A stretch of DNA of 64,000 nt from Ophiosphaerella korrae (lineage: Eukaryota > Ascomycota > Dothideomycetes > Pleosporales > Phaeosphaeriaceae), in contig JALNQF010000006.1 in the NCBI GenBank assembly GCA_028456385.1, positions 372,001-436,000 on the forward strand, written 5' to 3'. This document shows positions 54,520 to 64,000 of the stretch, one piece after another; position 1 is the stretch's first letter; each line of letters opens with the position of its first letter. A program made the translations under genes and the position numbers. The notes below the pieces were generated by a model. That model was not told the origin of the DNA and made no database searches. It saw only the letters and a program-made list of their open reading frames with translations.

Positions 54520-56597
54520 GTTGTGTCAGTGGAGCGTAGTGAAGATTGGTGATTGATGACAGTGATAAATGAGGATAGAAAAAGATGTAGGTAGAGTCGT
54601 GCGTGCGATATATGACGTCCTTGTTAGGGAAGCTAGTGATCATATGTGAAAACGCAACCGCTTTCAATGACCGGAACCAGGGCAGCGCCACAATGAGAAA
54701 CGTACCTGTCATAATCGTAGTAGTCCCTTGGAACCAAATGCATGTTGATTGCCTAGAAGAAGTGCTTGGCTGGTGGGAGCTAGACGTTAGAGTTGTTGGG
54801 GTTGCGACGTTGTGAGACGATGAGAGGTTCAAGCTGAGGATAAAGGTGGATACGACGAACGGATGGGCTTAAGAAGGAAACGATGCAGCGTGTACAGCCA
54901 CAGCCAAGAGGATGAGCTTGGCTTACCCGGAAAGCACGGAGTTGCTGCGTCTGGTTGTGACGACGCCTGCCCATTGTTATTCGCCCATCTACAATTTGAG
55001 TAAGTCTGCTTTGTTGCTTATAGATGGTTCGTGACATCGCCGCGGTCTAGTAACCATGTGCGTGAGGTGATCGATCATACGTCACTTAGGTACGCAACAG
55101 CGTTATTTTACGAGCGTGCCAGTTTGTCGGTGACATTGCAAATGGGCCCTTGGTTTGCTAAACTCAAATTGTTGTACGGGCCTTCAGCAAAGTGCATGGT
55201 GACGCCCAGTGCATGTCTCAAACACGTGTGCATCAAGGATCAACTCGCCTGATGTGGTAACACCTGGCCAGGTATCTGGACTGGACAGTCGCACTTGTTA
55301 AAAAATTTACATATTGGTAGCAGGTCCCTACAACTTGACTCCGGTATCAAGAATGCCGGGCTGGTGCAAAATGTGCTCACACCAATTCCTGAGGAACGCT
55401 GGGTAACATCAGCAACATGCTTCCTCACCACCAACCCCGACCCCGACCGAACACGGCCTGCATTCCACACCAGCCACACTTCACTAGCCACGTCCACGCC
55501 ACGCCACATGCCCCGCTCTCACCCACAATCCAAACATGCCACCAACGCCGTCGCTTCGTACCCTCGGCTTCCATCATCAACAGGGCCATCGTCCCCAGCA
55601 AACAGGGGTCTCTGCGCCGTCCCAGTCTGTGCTAACGAATCAGCGGCAGAACATCACAGATTGCCCTGGGTTGCGCTAATGCAGGATGAGTTGTCCAAAT
55701 GGCTCTGCCAGCGTAGTTCGGTTCCGCTGCAAATAATGGGCTATTGCTGTCGCTGGTTTTTTGTTCGCTATTTCTCTGCTCTTCTTTTTTTTCTTTCCGC
55801 CTACCTTGGAGTCTTGTCCGTTCCTTTTTGGCGCATGCGCTTTGTGGCGTGCAAATTGTGGCCTGTCACACGTCCCTGTGCGACAGCCTTCAGCAACAAG
55901 ACCATCGCTCCATATTCAGATCGAGGAAATACGACAAAAAGGCCTGTGGCTGCCATTGCCCTCTTGGACGCTTGACGGCGAATAGAACCCTTCTGAGAGC
56001 CTCGCTGCACATTTGCGACGGCTGAATTTTGCTCACATGTCTGAGTCACGAGTGCCACCAACGACTTAGTCGCATCGAGAACGAGTATTATTTATACCGA
56101 TTGAAATCACCTGGCTAGAACATTCTCGTAACATCTGCAATAACCATTGCGCTACATGGAACACGCTATCGTCTTCTTTTCCCAGGCGCAATATCGCTCG
56201 AATAACAGGATACGAAATATGACATTATCGAACACCTAAAATACCTAGGAACATCATGTTCCTCCACTCAGTCCTCCCAGGGCCATAGCGCATGCCTCAG
56301 CGCAACAAGGATGATCGGATGAAAAAGGCAGAAATGAAGAGGGTGCTTGCGCTGAGGAACATGAAAGGCCATCGCTAGCCTGCAGAGCGATCTGCCGTCT
56401 TTTCTTCCGTCACGTCGTAATAATCATTAAGTATGTCGTAGAATGCTGATGACCGTAATTCGTAAGAATGTAGGCGCATCAAAGCCGTGAAAATCGCAGA
56501 AGTCGCCAAAAGCCGGGTCGAATCGAAACGAGCTGCACGTGTTCTCAACCTCGTCGGTCACGTTATGGCACACTCGTCACACTCGTGTTACCACCAC
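54520..56597. other. Intergenic region between RCR-like gene and ARL8
   Basis: 2.1 kb without a recognisable gene. The 226-codon plus-strand ORF at 55295 lacks domains and sits in mixed-frame sequence. The left part is the RCR-like promoter; the right part holds the ARL8 3' UTR. Confidence 0.5.
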
Positions 56598-57636
56598 CTA
56601 TTTTTTTGTGCGACTAATCAGCCACTGGATCACAGCGTCGAGGTTCGTCTCTTCCTTTGCGCTGATGCCGTAGCAGCTCACCTCACGATGCGACACTACC
56701 TTGAGGTTCAGCGCATCGATGAGTTCGTCGACTGAGAGCTTGTTCTGTAAATCCGACTTGTTACACAGGACGAGGAGGGGAATGCCTTCCAGCGCTGGCT
56801 TCTCCAAAAGGAGACTTAGCTCTTCGCGCGCCACTGGCAGAGCCTCCCTGTCTGCTGAGTCGACGATGAACCTAGGGCAATGAGCGACGATGTCGAACAC
56901 ATGCAAGCGAACTCTTACACGATTGCATTCACACCGCGGCAGTACCGTTCCCACATGGAACGAAACCTAGGTTGGCCTCCAAGATCCCAACTGTTGTTGC
57001 TGGTCAGCTGGTGCGCCTTTGAAGGGTAGATTGCCTGCACCCCGCAAGGCTGGCCCGAATTGGCTTGGCGCTGCAAGAGGTGGACATGCGTGACCAGGGC
57101 GAATATCAGTACTCACCACTTGAGGGTTACATGACCTTTCTGCACGCGCTTCATGTTGAAGCCAACAGTGGGGATGGAGCTGCAGGCCTGGTTAGCGTCT
57201 GGGTCATTTGTGATGGAACTTGATGGTTGCGCGCCGCAGCAGGATCTGACCAGTAATGGAACGCTGCTGCCGCCGGGCTGCGCAACCTGGAATTTGAAGT
57301 TGACGTACTCGACAGTGAATTCGCCTCCCTAGATGGCTGTCAGTCGGCGCAGCGTTGGGGACACGGGCATGCCCTATCATGTCCAAATCAGGAAGGGACT
57401 CACCGCCAGAACTCGCAACAGCGACGTCTTGCCAGCGTTCTGCAGCCCGATCATGGTGACATCCATTTCGATGGACCTGCAAGGTGGAGAGGGTTAGCGG
57501 ACGGCCATGGGGCGAGGTATCAAATGGTGCATCAGGCTACCGGGCAGTGCATGGTGGTGATGGTCGTGAACTAGGGCAGGGAGACATACCAGAATATGCT
57601 GAGAAGCCAGTCGTAGATGTGGCGGAAGAAAGCCAT
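56598..57636 (-). CDS. ARL8: ARF-like small GTPase ARL8
   Basis: Six exons on minus: 57636-57590, 57476-57404, 57328-57309, 57179-57117, 56990-56919 and 56871-56598; 182 residues. ARL8 is a lysosome/vacuole-associated GTPase controlling organelle movement and fusion. The N-terminal amphipathic helix ([16 protein letters not shown]) lacks Gly2, so it is not myristoylated, as in ARL8. G1 is GLQNAGKTS (Gly26-Ser34), G2 has SIPTVGFN, G3 is [18 protein letters not shown]4 is CNKSD and G5 is GISAKE. Exon 3 is only 20 nt. All five introns have GT-AG borders with conserved joins ([17 protein letters not shown]). ARL8 is divergent from RPA135. Confidence 0.95.
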
Positions 57637-58068
57637 GGCAGGCAGGCAGGCAGGCGCGCGCAGGGGGGAAGGGTGATGGTGAGGGTATTGTTGAAGTTGA
57701 TGATGGCGAGGGTGTAGGTGATGATGGTGCTACTAAAGTCTGCGAACCTTGATCCTTGAAGCGGGGTCTTAGGGCCGGTTGGCGTGGTCGTCAGGCGATG
57801 ACGCTGGGTAGAGCAGATAGCGACGACAGAGAATGTGAGCCGAGTGCAATCAGACGCAATGCAGACAAGTATGCAGACGCAAATGAGAGAGAGAGAACGA
57901 GACGGCCGCCGCGCAGTCATGGTGTGGTCTGCATGGAGCCGCGCAGGTGACATTGGCACGGGCCAATGATGGAGCGGCGCTATGGCTGGGGGCCCGCAGA
58001 AAATGTTGAAGAAGTTGCGCGACGGTTTTGTCGCTCCAGTCCACTGCACCATTGCACCACTGCCAGCC
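57637..58068. promoter_or_regulatory. Divergent promoter ARL8 / RPA135
   Basis: 432 bp between head-to-head start codons, GC-rich, with repeated GGCAG units next to the ARL8 start. No firm motif was identified. Confidence 0.5.
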
Positions 58069-61000
58069 ATGACCAGCAAGGCGCAGCCCCGCCCGTGGTC
58101 GACCGCCTACGACACCAAGCGGCGCCATGATCTGTTCTCCAACCCGCCCAAGGACGCAACGGCCTACCCCACGCTGGCCGCCGCCGTGGATCCGCACATC
58201 AACTCGTTCAACGCCATCTTCGCCGCCGGCGGCCAGCTCGAGCAGGGCCTCAAGGACATTGGCACCAAGGTCTTCCTCGACGGGAACCCCTATGCCCCGG
58301 CCGAAGAGGCTGGCCGCCGCAACCGGCTCTCGGTGCGCATCCAGGACGTCTTCCTCGACAAGTCAGTCCTGCCTGCCTCCAACAAAGTCGCGCTCAAGAA
58401 CCGCAGCATCCTGCCGGCCGAGTGCAGGGAGCGCCATGCCACCTACCGCGGCAAACTGCGCGCCCGCCTCGAGTATCGCGTCAACAACCACGACTGGCGC
58501 GAGGAGGTGTGCGATCTGGGCACCATCCCCATCATGCTGAGGGTAAGATGTACCCGCCCTGCCGGGATGCGCACAGCAGCACCTTTCACTAATCCTCCGT
58601 GCCATAGTCCAACCGGTGTCACCTTGAGAACATGAGCCCAGACCAGCTCGTCAAGTCCAAGGAGGAGTCCGAGGAGCTTGGCGGCTACTTCATCGTCAAC
58701 GGCATCGAGAAGATCATCCGCATGCTGCAGGTCAACAGGCGTAACTTCCCCATGGCCATCAAGCGTGGTGCCTTCACCAATCGCGGCCCGGGCTACACCC
58801 AGTACGGCATCCTCATCCGCTCCATGCGCCCTGACCAGACCTCGCAAACAAATGCCCTCCACTACCTCAGCGACGGAAACGTCAACCTGCGCTTCTCTTG
58901 GCGAAAAGCCGAATATCTCGTACCCGTCATGATGGTGCTCAAATCGCTCGTCGAAACAAACGACCGGGAGATATTCGAGGGCCTGGTTGGCGCTGCCGGC
59001 TCCGAGGGGCTTGCCGAGAAGCAGTTTGTCACTGATAGAGTGGAACTGCTGCTCCGGACGTACAAGGTCTATGGGTTACACTCAAAAGCCAAGACTAGGG
59101 CATATCTCGGACAAAAATTCAAGGTCGTACTACAGATCCCCGAGGACACCAGCGATGAAGAAGCCGGGACCGAGTTCCTTAGAAGAATTGTTCTGCCGCA
59201 CTTGGGCGCCTATGATATCACACCTGCCCAGGATGCCAACAAATTTCGTATGCTTTTGTTCATGATCCGGAAGCTGTATTCCCTAGTGGAGGGCGAGTGT
59301 TGTGTGGACAATCCTGATGCGGTACAAAATCAAGAGATTCTCCTTGGCGGCCAGCTTTACGGCATGATCATTAAAGAACGCCTAGACGACTGGTTGCTAT
59401 CAATTCGGGGCGCCTTACAGGACTGGGGTCGTAGGGAAGAGTGGAAACCAATCACATCACCAGAGTTTGGCAGAGACTTTATATCCAAGATCATAAGGAG
59501 ATCACAAACCGAAATAGGGCGGGCAATGGAGTATTTTTTGTCCACCGGAAACCTCATCAGTCCAACTGGCCTTGATCTCCAGCAGACTGCTGGCTTTGTA
59601 GTGGTGGCTGAGAAGATCAATTTCTACCGGTTCATAAGCCACTTCAGGATGGTACACAGAGGCGCCTTCTTTGCAGAGCTGAAGACAACCACGGTGCGAA
59701 AATTGTTACCTGAGAGCTGGGGTTTCATGTGCCCTGTTCATACCCCTGACGGAGCTCCATGTGGGTTGCTCAACCACTTTGCACACAAATGTAAATTGGC
59801 AACACAGAACGTTGATGTTTCAGCAATTCCCAAGCTTGTAGCGCAGCTGGGCGTATCCAGTAAGTCATCCGCCTCCCTTCAGGCGAGTGTGGTAGTACAA
59901 CTTGACGGCCGCGTTTTGGGCTTCTGCTCGCCAAAGCAAGCCAAAGTCATTGCGGATACACTCCGCTACTGGAAAGTCGAAGGCACGCATAATGTCCCGT
60001 TGGAACTGGAGATTGGATATGTTCCAAACTCCAACGGTGGACAATACCCTGGTGTTTATCTCATGTCGCAAATCGCGCGGATGTACCGGCCTGTCAAGTA
60101 TCTCCCGCTCGACAAGCTGGACTACGTAGGACCGTTTGAGCAGCCTTACATGTCGATCGCATGTACAGACGCCGAAATTGTCTCGGGCGACTCAACGCAT
60201 GTTGAATATGACCCTACTGACATTTTCTCCATTGTCGCGAACATGACCCCATTCTCTGATTTCAACCAGTCTCCGCGTAATATGTATCAGTGCCAGATGG
60301 GCAAGCAGTCAATGGGAACGCCTGGAACAGCTATGCGCTACCGAACTGACAACAAAGCCTACCGTTTGCAAACTGGCCAAACCCCTGTCGTGCGACCGCC
60401 CCTACATAACGAGTATGGCCTGGATAATTTCCCGAATGGAATGAATGCGGTTGTGGCAGTTATCTCATACACTGGGTACGACATGGACGACGCCATGATA
60501 TTGAACAAATCTGCACACGAGCGTGGTTTTGGCCATGGAACCATTTACAAGACTAAAATCTGTGATCTCGAGGAAGGCGGCCGGAGAAACAGATCCGGTA
60601 AGACTGTAAATAAATTATTTGGCTTCGCGCCAGATAGTCTGATTCAGGCTGGCAAGAAAGAGACAATCGATGAGGATGGCTTTCCTCGCATCGGCGCAAT
60701 GTTGCGTAACGGCGACGCCTTTGCGGCCTGGCATACCGTGTCATACGACGCTGCGACTGACGAGTACATCAACCGTGATGCGAACACGCAATACTTCAAA
60801 TACAAGGAAGACGAGATAGCGTTTGTCGAAGAAGTTCGTATCATTGGTTCGGAAGATGGCACACAGCAGTGCCAGAAGCTCAGTGTCAAACTCCGCGTCC
60901 CTCGTTCGCCCGTCATTGGTGACAAGTTCTCTTCCAGGCATGGGCAAAAGGGAGTGTGTTCACAAAAGTGGCCCAGCATTGACATGCCGTTCTCCGAAAG

Positions 61001-61766
61001 TGGAATGCAACCAGATGTCATTATCAACCCCCATGCCTTCCCATCTCGAATGACAATCGGTATGTTTGTCGAATCCCTCGCTGGTAAAGCAGGTGCCCTC
61101 CACGGCATAGCCCAAGATTCAACGCCTTTCCGCTTCGACGAGAAAAATACAGCAGTCGACTTCTTCGGGCACCAACTCATGAAAGCCGGCTACAACTACT
61201 ACGGAAATGAACCCATGTACAGTGGAATAACAGGCCAAGAATTGGCCGCCGACATATATATTGGCGTGGTATACTACCAACGTCTCCGTCACATGGTTAA
61301 CGACAAATACCAAGTCCGGACCACAGGCCCCATCAACAGCACCACCGGCCAGCCCATCAAAGGAAGGAAAAAGGGTGGAGGAATCCGTGTCGGAGAAATG
61401 GAGCGCGACGCCCTCATCGCTCACGGCACTGCCTTCCTCCTTCAAGACCGCCTCATGAACTGCTCCGACTACACCAAAGCAGCCATATGTCGCGAGTGCG
61501 GCTCCTTCCTGTCAACCACACCCACGGTCAACGAGTATGCGCGCAAAAACCACAAATCAAAAACCCTCACCGTCCGTTGCCGCCGCTGTGCCAAAACTGC
61601 GGACGGAATCACGAGTAAAGGTGCCGATGTCTGGACTGATGCGCAGGGCATGCGGTTCTCGGGCGGCGAGAACATCGGCGTCGTGGCTGTACCGGGAGTC
61701 CTGAAGTATCTAGACGTCGAACTGGCGAGTATGGGTGTGCGACTGAGGTTTGGAGTAGAGCCGTGA
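58069..61766 (+). CDS. RPA135: RNA polymerase I second-largest subunit RPA135
   Basis: Exons 58069-58542 and 58608-61766 give 1210 residues (yeast Rpa135 1203). It forms the Pol I active centre with RPA190 for rRNA synthesis in the nucleolus. The 65-nt intron 58543-58607 joins IPIMLR to SNRCHLENMSP. Landmarks in order: protrusion start (WSTAYDTKRRHD), lobe, fork (SWGFMCPVHTPDGAPCG), the SYTGYDMDDAMILNKS block, hybrid-binding GDKFSSRHGQKGV, wall, the switch/anchor region, and the C-terminal zinc site CRECGSFLSTTP with CRRC. The short Pol I form of the zinc domain and the SRHGQKGVCSQKWP text distinguish it from Pol II and III. ATG 58069 fits the family length; ATG 57982 is also in frame. Confidence 0.96.
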
Positions 61767-62226
61767 AGTGGCTCTTGCTTGCATCGTTAGCAATCTTTTT
61801 GACCTCATCTGGTATTCATGTCATGGTGTTTTGAGATTGAATAAAAGTTCGGCATTTTTTGGCTGGGTTGTGCATGGGGCGTTTTGATGGGAATGAATGA
61901 ACTCCCTTTTAATATAATTTTGTGTATATCATTTGTGTGTGGGAAGACTAAGCATGTCTCACAAGTTCTCTAAAGTAGCTCTGTGTTCATGTCTTGACAT
62001 TGTTTATCTGCGCTTTTGCGAGAAAGACTGGGGTGCTGAAGATACCACAACAGGCAAGGCCACTGAACGTGGCGGCCCTGGTTCTCGATGTGTCAATATT
62101 TCTAACCATTTCCTTGAAATAGAAAGGCTGTCCCTATCATAGATCTAGGTCGATAACGATTTCTGCACTCAAACAAAACAATAGGTTTCCAGGCAAGATA
62201 CCCCCTAACTGAACACCTAGCAATGA
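61767..62226. other. Convergent RPA135 / TAF12 3' region
   Basis: 460 bp with an AATAAA-like signal near 61840 (GAATAAAAG) shortly after the RPA135 stop. No gene. Confidence 0.55.
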
Positions 62227-64000
62227 TTAAAAATCGGCCTTCCCACCCATGACCTTTGCCGCATTGACAGCCTTCATCTTGTCTACCCATCCAGCCGCAG
62301 GCACGACTTTTCGTACGGTCCTGACCTCGTCAGAAGCATAGCCGGGTATACGAATATTATAATTGCGCTCAAGGATAAGTTGGATGTCGCGAATATCAAG
62401 TTGCGGGGACTCGCGGAGCTTGCTTAGTTTGCATGCGCTGCTGATGACGTTGTCGACGAAGTCGTCAGCTAGTTGCAGGACGGCCTGAAGGACAAATGAT
62501 TAGTATGTGACATATAATTTATATGATGACGAGAGGTGAGAGTAATGGCATGGGCGCATTCATTAGACTTACTTCTTCGACCTCAGATGTCAATGCTTCT
62601 TCTGAGCCTCCAGTGACTTGACGTACGAGCTCGTCGAGCTTTCGCTTGCTGAGTACGCGGTCACCCTCACCTTCAAGCTGGAATGGAGGAGGTCGTGGAA
62701 TCACTGGTTGCCCCATGGGTCCTGGCGCACCATTAGTGGGTCCACTCATTGTGGGGCGCGCTTGTCCCATGTGTACGGGTGTAGGTAGAGCAACGTTGAG
62801 GTGGCGTGGAATTGGCATCTTGGGGTTGTTGAGTTGCTCGCGCTCCCGACTTCCAAAGTTCCCTTGGCCGCCCTGCTGCAAAGGCGTATTTGTGCGTTGT
62901 GGATCTGTGTATGAAAGATTTGCGGCGCTGACAGCGGCTTGGTGAGAGAGGGGATATGGAGGGCCGCCGGGCGCGTTCGACGTGGCTGACTGTGGGTGAG
63001 GTGAATTACTATTCTGGTGCTGAATATTATTGGCTTGGTGTGGGTTGATTTGCGGTCGGTTTTGCTGCAAGTGAGGTTGTTGGAACTGCTGCGCTTGATT
63101 TGGTGGCATCGACTGTGAATGAGGTGCAGGTGGTGGGCGACCTTGCTGTTGCTGCAGTGCATGCGACGCTTGCATGTTTTGCGGAGGTTGCTGCTGATTT
63201 CCTTGCAAATTGAATTGTGCGGTAGGTTGTGGTTGCGGCACTTGTCCACCCTCAACCTTTATCTGTGGCTCCTCTTTCACCTGAGGCTGCGCAGGGATAT
63301 TGCCCTGTGAGGGCTGCCTTTGTGATTGTTGATGTGCCTGCGGCTGCTGAGCTGACTGTTGCGTTTGATCTTGCGATTGGGATTGTTTTCGACTCCTTTC
63401 CTCCCGCCACTGTTTCTGCATCAATCTAAATTTTTCGAGTTGGTCCTTGAACTGAGCGTATTCTTTCTCAATACGCTGCCTCATGGCAATCATTTCCTGG
63501 GGAATGTCGTTCCCAGCTTTTTGGCGTTCGCCTATTTCAGCCATCAGTTTATTTCTGGCTGCGGTGCAGGTCGACTGTTTGGCAAGCATGTTGAGGTATC
63601 CAGTCCTGTACTCCTTTATTTTTGCGTCGCCTTCTGGTGTTCCCGGGGCGGGCCCATTCACTGGGATCTGGATGGGAAACTCCTGGACATGCTTGATGAT
63701 GGCAGGGTCGACACCGTGTAATGGATTCATAGCAGCAGGCCGAGAATTAGCAGAACCTCCAGCCTGTTGTTGTTGTGGTTGTTGCTGCTGCTGCTGAGGT
63801 TGATTTTGGGCTTGGGGTTGAGATTGTTGTGGTGCTTGGGGCTGCTGGGCAGGAGCACCTTGTGATTGTTCCTGTTTGACCTGGCCCTGATTCTGCTGTG
63901 GTGCCTGGTTGCCTTGACTTGACTGGCCTGGATGCCCCTGCTGCTGCTGCTGCTGCTGCTGCTTCAGCTTTGCGCGGTACTGTCGCTCGCGATATATAAA
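62227..64000 (-). CDS. TAF12: TFIID/SAGA subunit TAF12, 5' end beyond the window
   Basis: Exons visible are 64000-62573 and 62484-62227; the reading frame is still open at the right edge, so the N-terminus is missing. The 88-nt intron 62485-62572 joins TSEVEE to [13 protein letters not shown], restoring the histone fold. TAF12 pairs with TAF4 (or ADA1 in SAGA) through that fold to support RNA polymerase II transcription. Visible order: polyglutamine tract from a CAG run (63938-63963), Gln/Pro-rich region, a charged helix ([17 protein letters not shown]), another Gln/Pro-rich stretch, and the C-terminal histone fold beginning [13 protein letters not shown] and ending near [13 protein letters not shown]. 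561 residues are visible. Nuclear protein; the long disordered N-terminus is usual for fungal TAF12. Confidence 0.93.

Noticed and set aside
55295..55975. 226-codon plus ORF between the RCR-like gene and ARL8
   Set aside because: No domain, mixed composition, overlapping ORFs in other frames and no sensible splice context.
59862..59884. GTAAGT..CAG stretch inside RPA135
   Set aside because: Only about 23 nt, too short to be an intron, and the sequence around it aligns as ordinary coding sequence.

Overview
The window is nuclear DNA of a filamentous ascomycete. The evidence is many short GT-AG introns (mostly 45-140 nt), a complete frequency (frq) clock gene, a fungal Zn2Cys6 regulator, a Pth11-like seven-helix protein, fungal-type P450 architecture and a 22-gene layout at roughly one gene per 3 kb. 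Protein style (FRQ, bifunctional pseudouridine enzyme, RapZ-like protein) fits Pezizomycotina, and I would guess Dothideomycetes, but that class assignment is inference. Gene models below were built by hand: splice sites were accepted only when GT/AG (or GC/AG), reading phase and family conservation agreed, and every multi-exon model sums to a whole number of codons.

Layout. 0.2-5.1 kb: COQ9 (ubiquinone synthesis) followed by frq with a 0.9 kb upstream region. 5.1-8.4 kb: gene-poor. 8.4-11.4 kb: a CinA C-terminal-domain protein and a cytochrome P450, both on minus, separated by a perfect 16-bp CGG-N10-CCG palindrome. 11.4-14.4 kb: long leader/promoter region. 14.4-18.0 kb: five-exon Zn2Cys6 transcription factor. 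18.0-22.6 kb: gene-free span. 22.6-32.3 kb: dense housekeeping block (RapZ-like, OST1, fused pseudouridine glycosidase-kinase, SCJ1-type ER Hsp40, mitochondrial uS17m, CDC7). 32.5-36.3 kb: condensin subunit CND1. 37.3-39.5 kb: seven-helix membrane protein and an unrecognised ORF. 40-46.2 kb: NAA30, LRO1, cytosolic TyrRS, secreted cupin. 47.3-64 kb: disordered acidic protein, coatomer alpha (eight exons including a 9-nt one), an RCR-like membrane protein missed by long-ORF searching, ARL8, RNA polymerase I RPA135, and a TAF12 gene that runs off the right edge.

Functionally most of the window is core biology: ER protein glycosylation and folding (OST1, SCJ1), vesicle traffic (COPA, ARL8), replication and chromosome structure (CDC7, CND1), transcription (RPA135, TAF12), translation (TyrRS, uS17m), lipid storage (LRO1). 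Several pairs are head-to-head with short shared promoters. I do not see a biosynthetic cluster, CRISPR array, intact transposon, rRNA or convincing tRNA. The most interesting items are post-transcriptional: a 9-nt microexon and a GC-AG intron in COPA, an intron whose retention would split the pseudouridine enzyme into a glycosidase-only form, stopless introns with lengths divisible by three in the P450 and the Zn2Cys6 factor, and the frq intron and tandem duplication.
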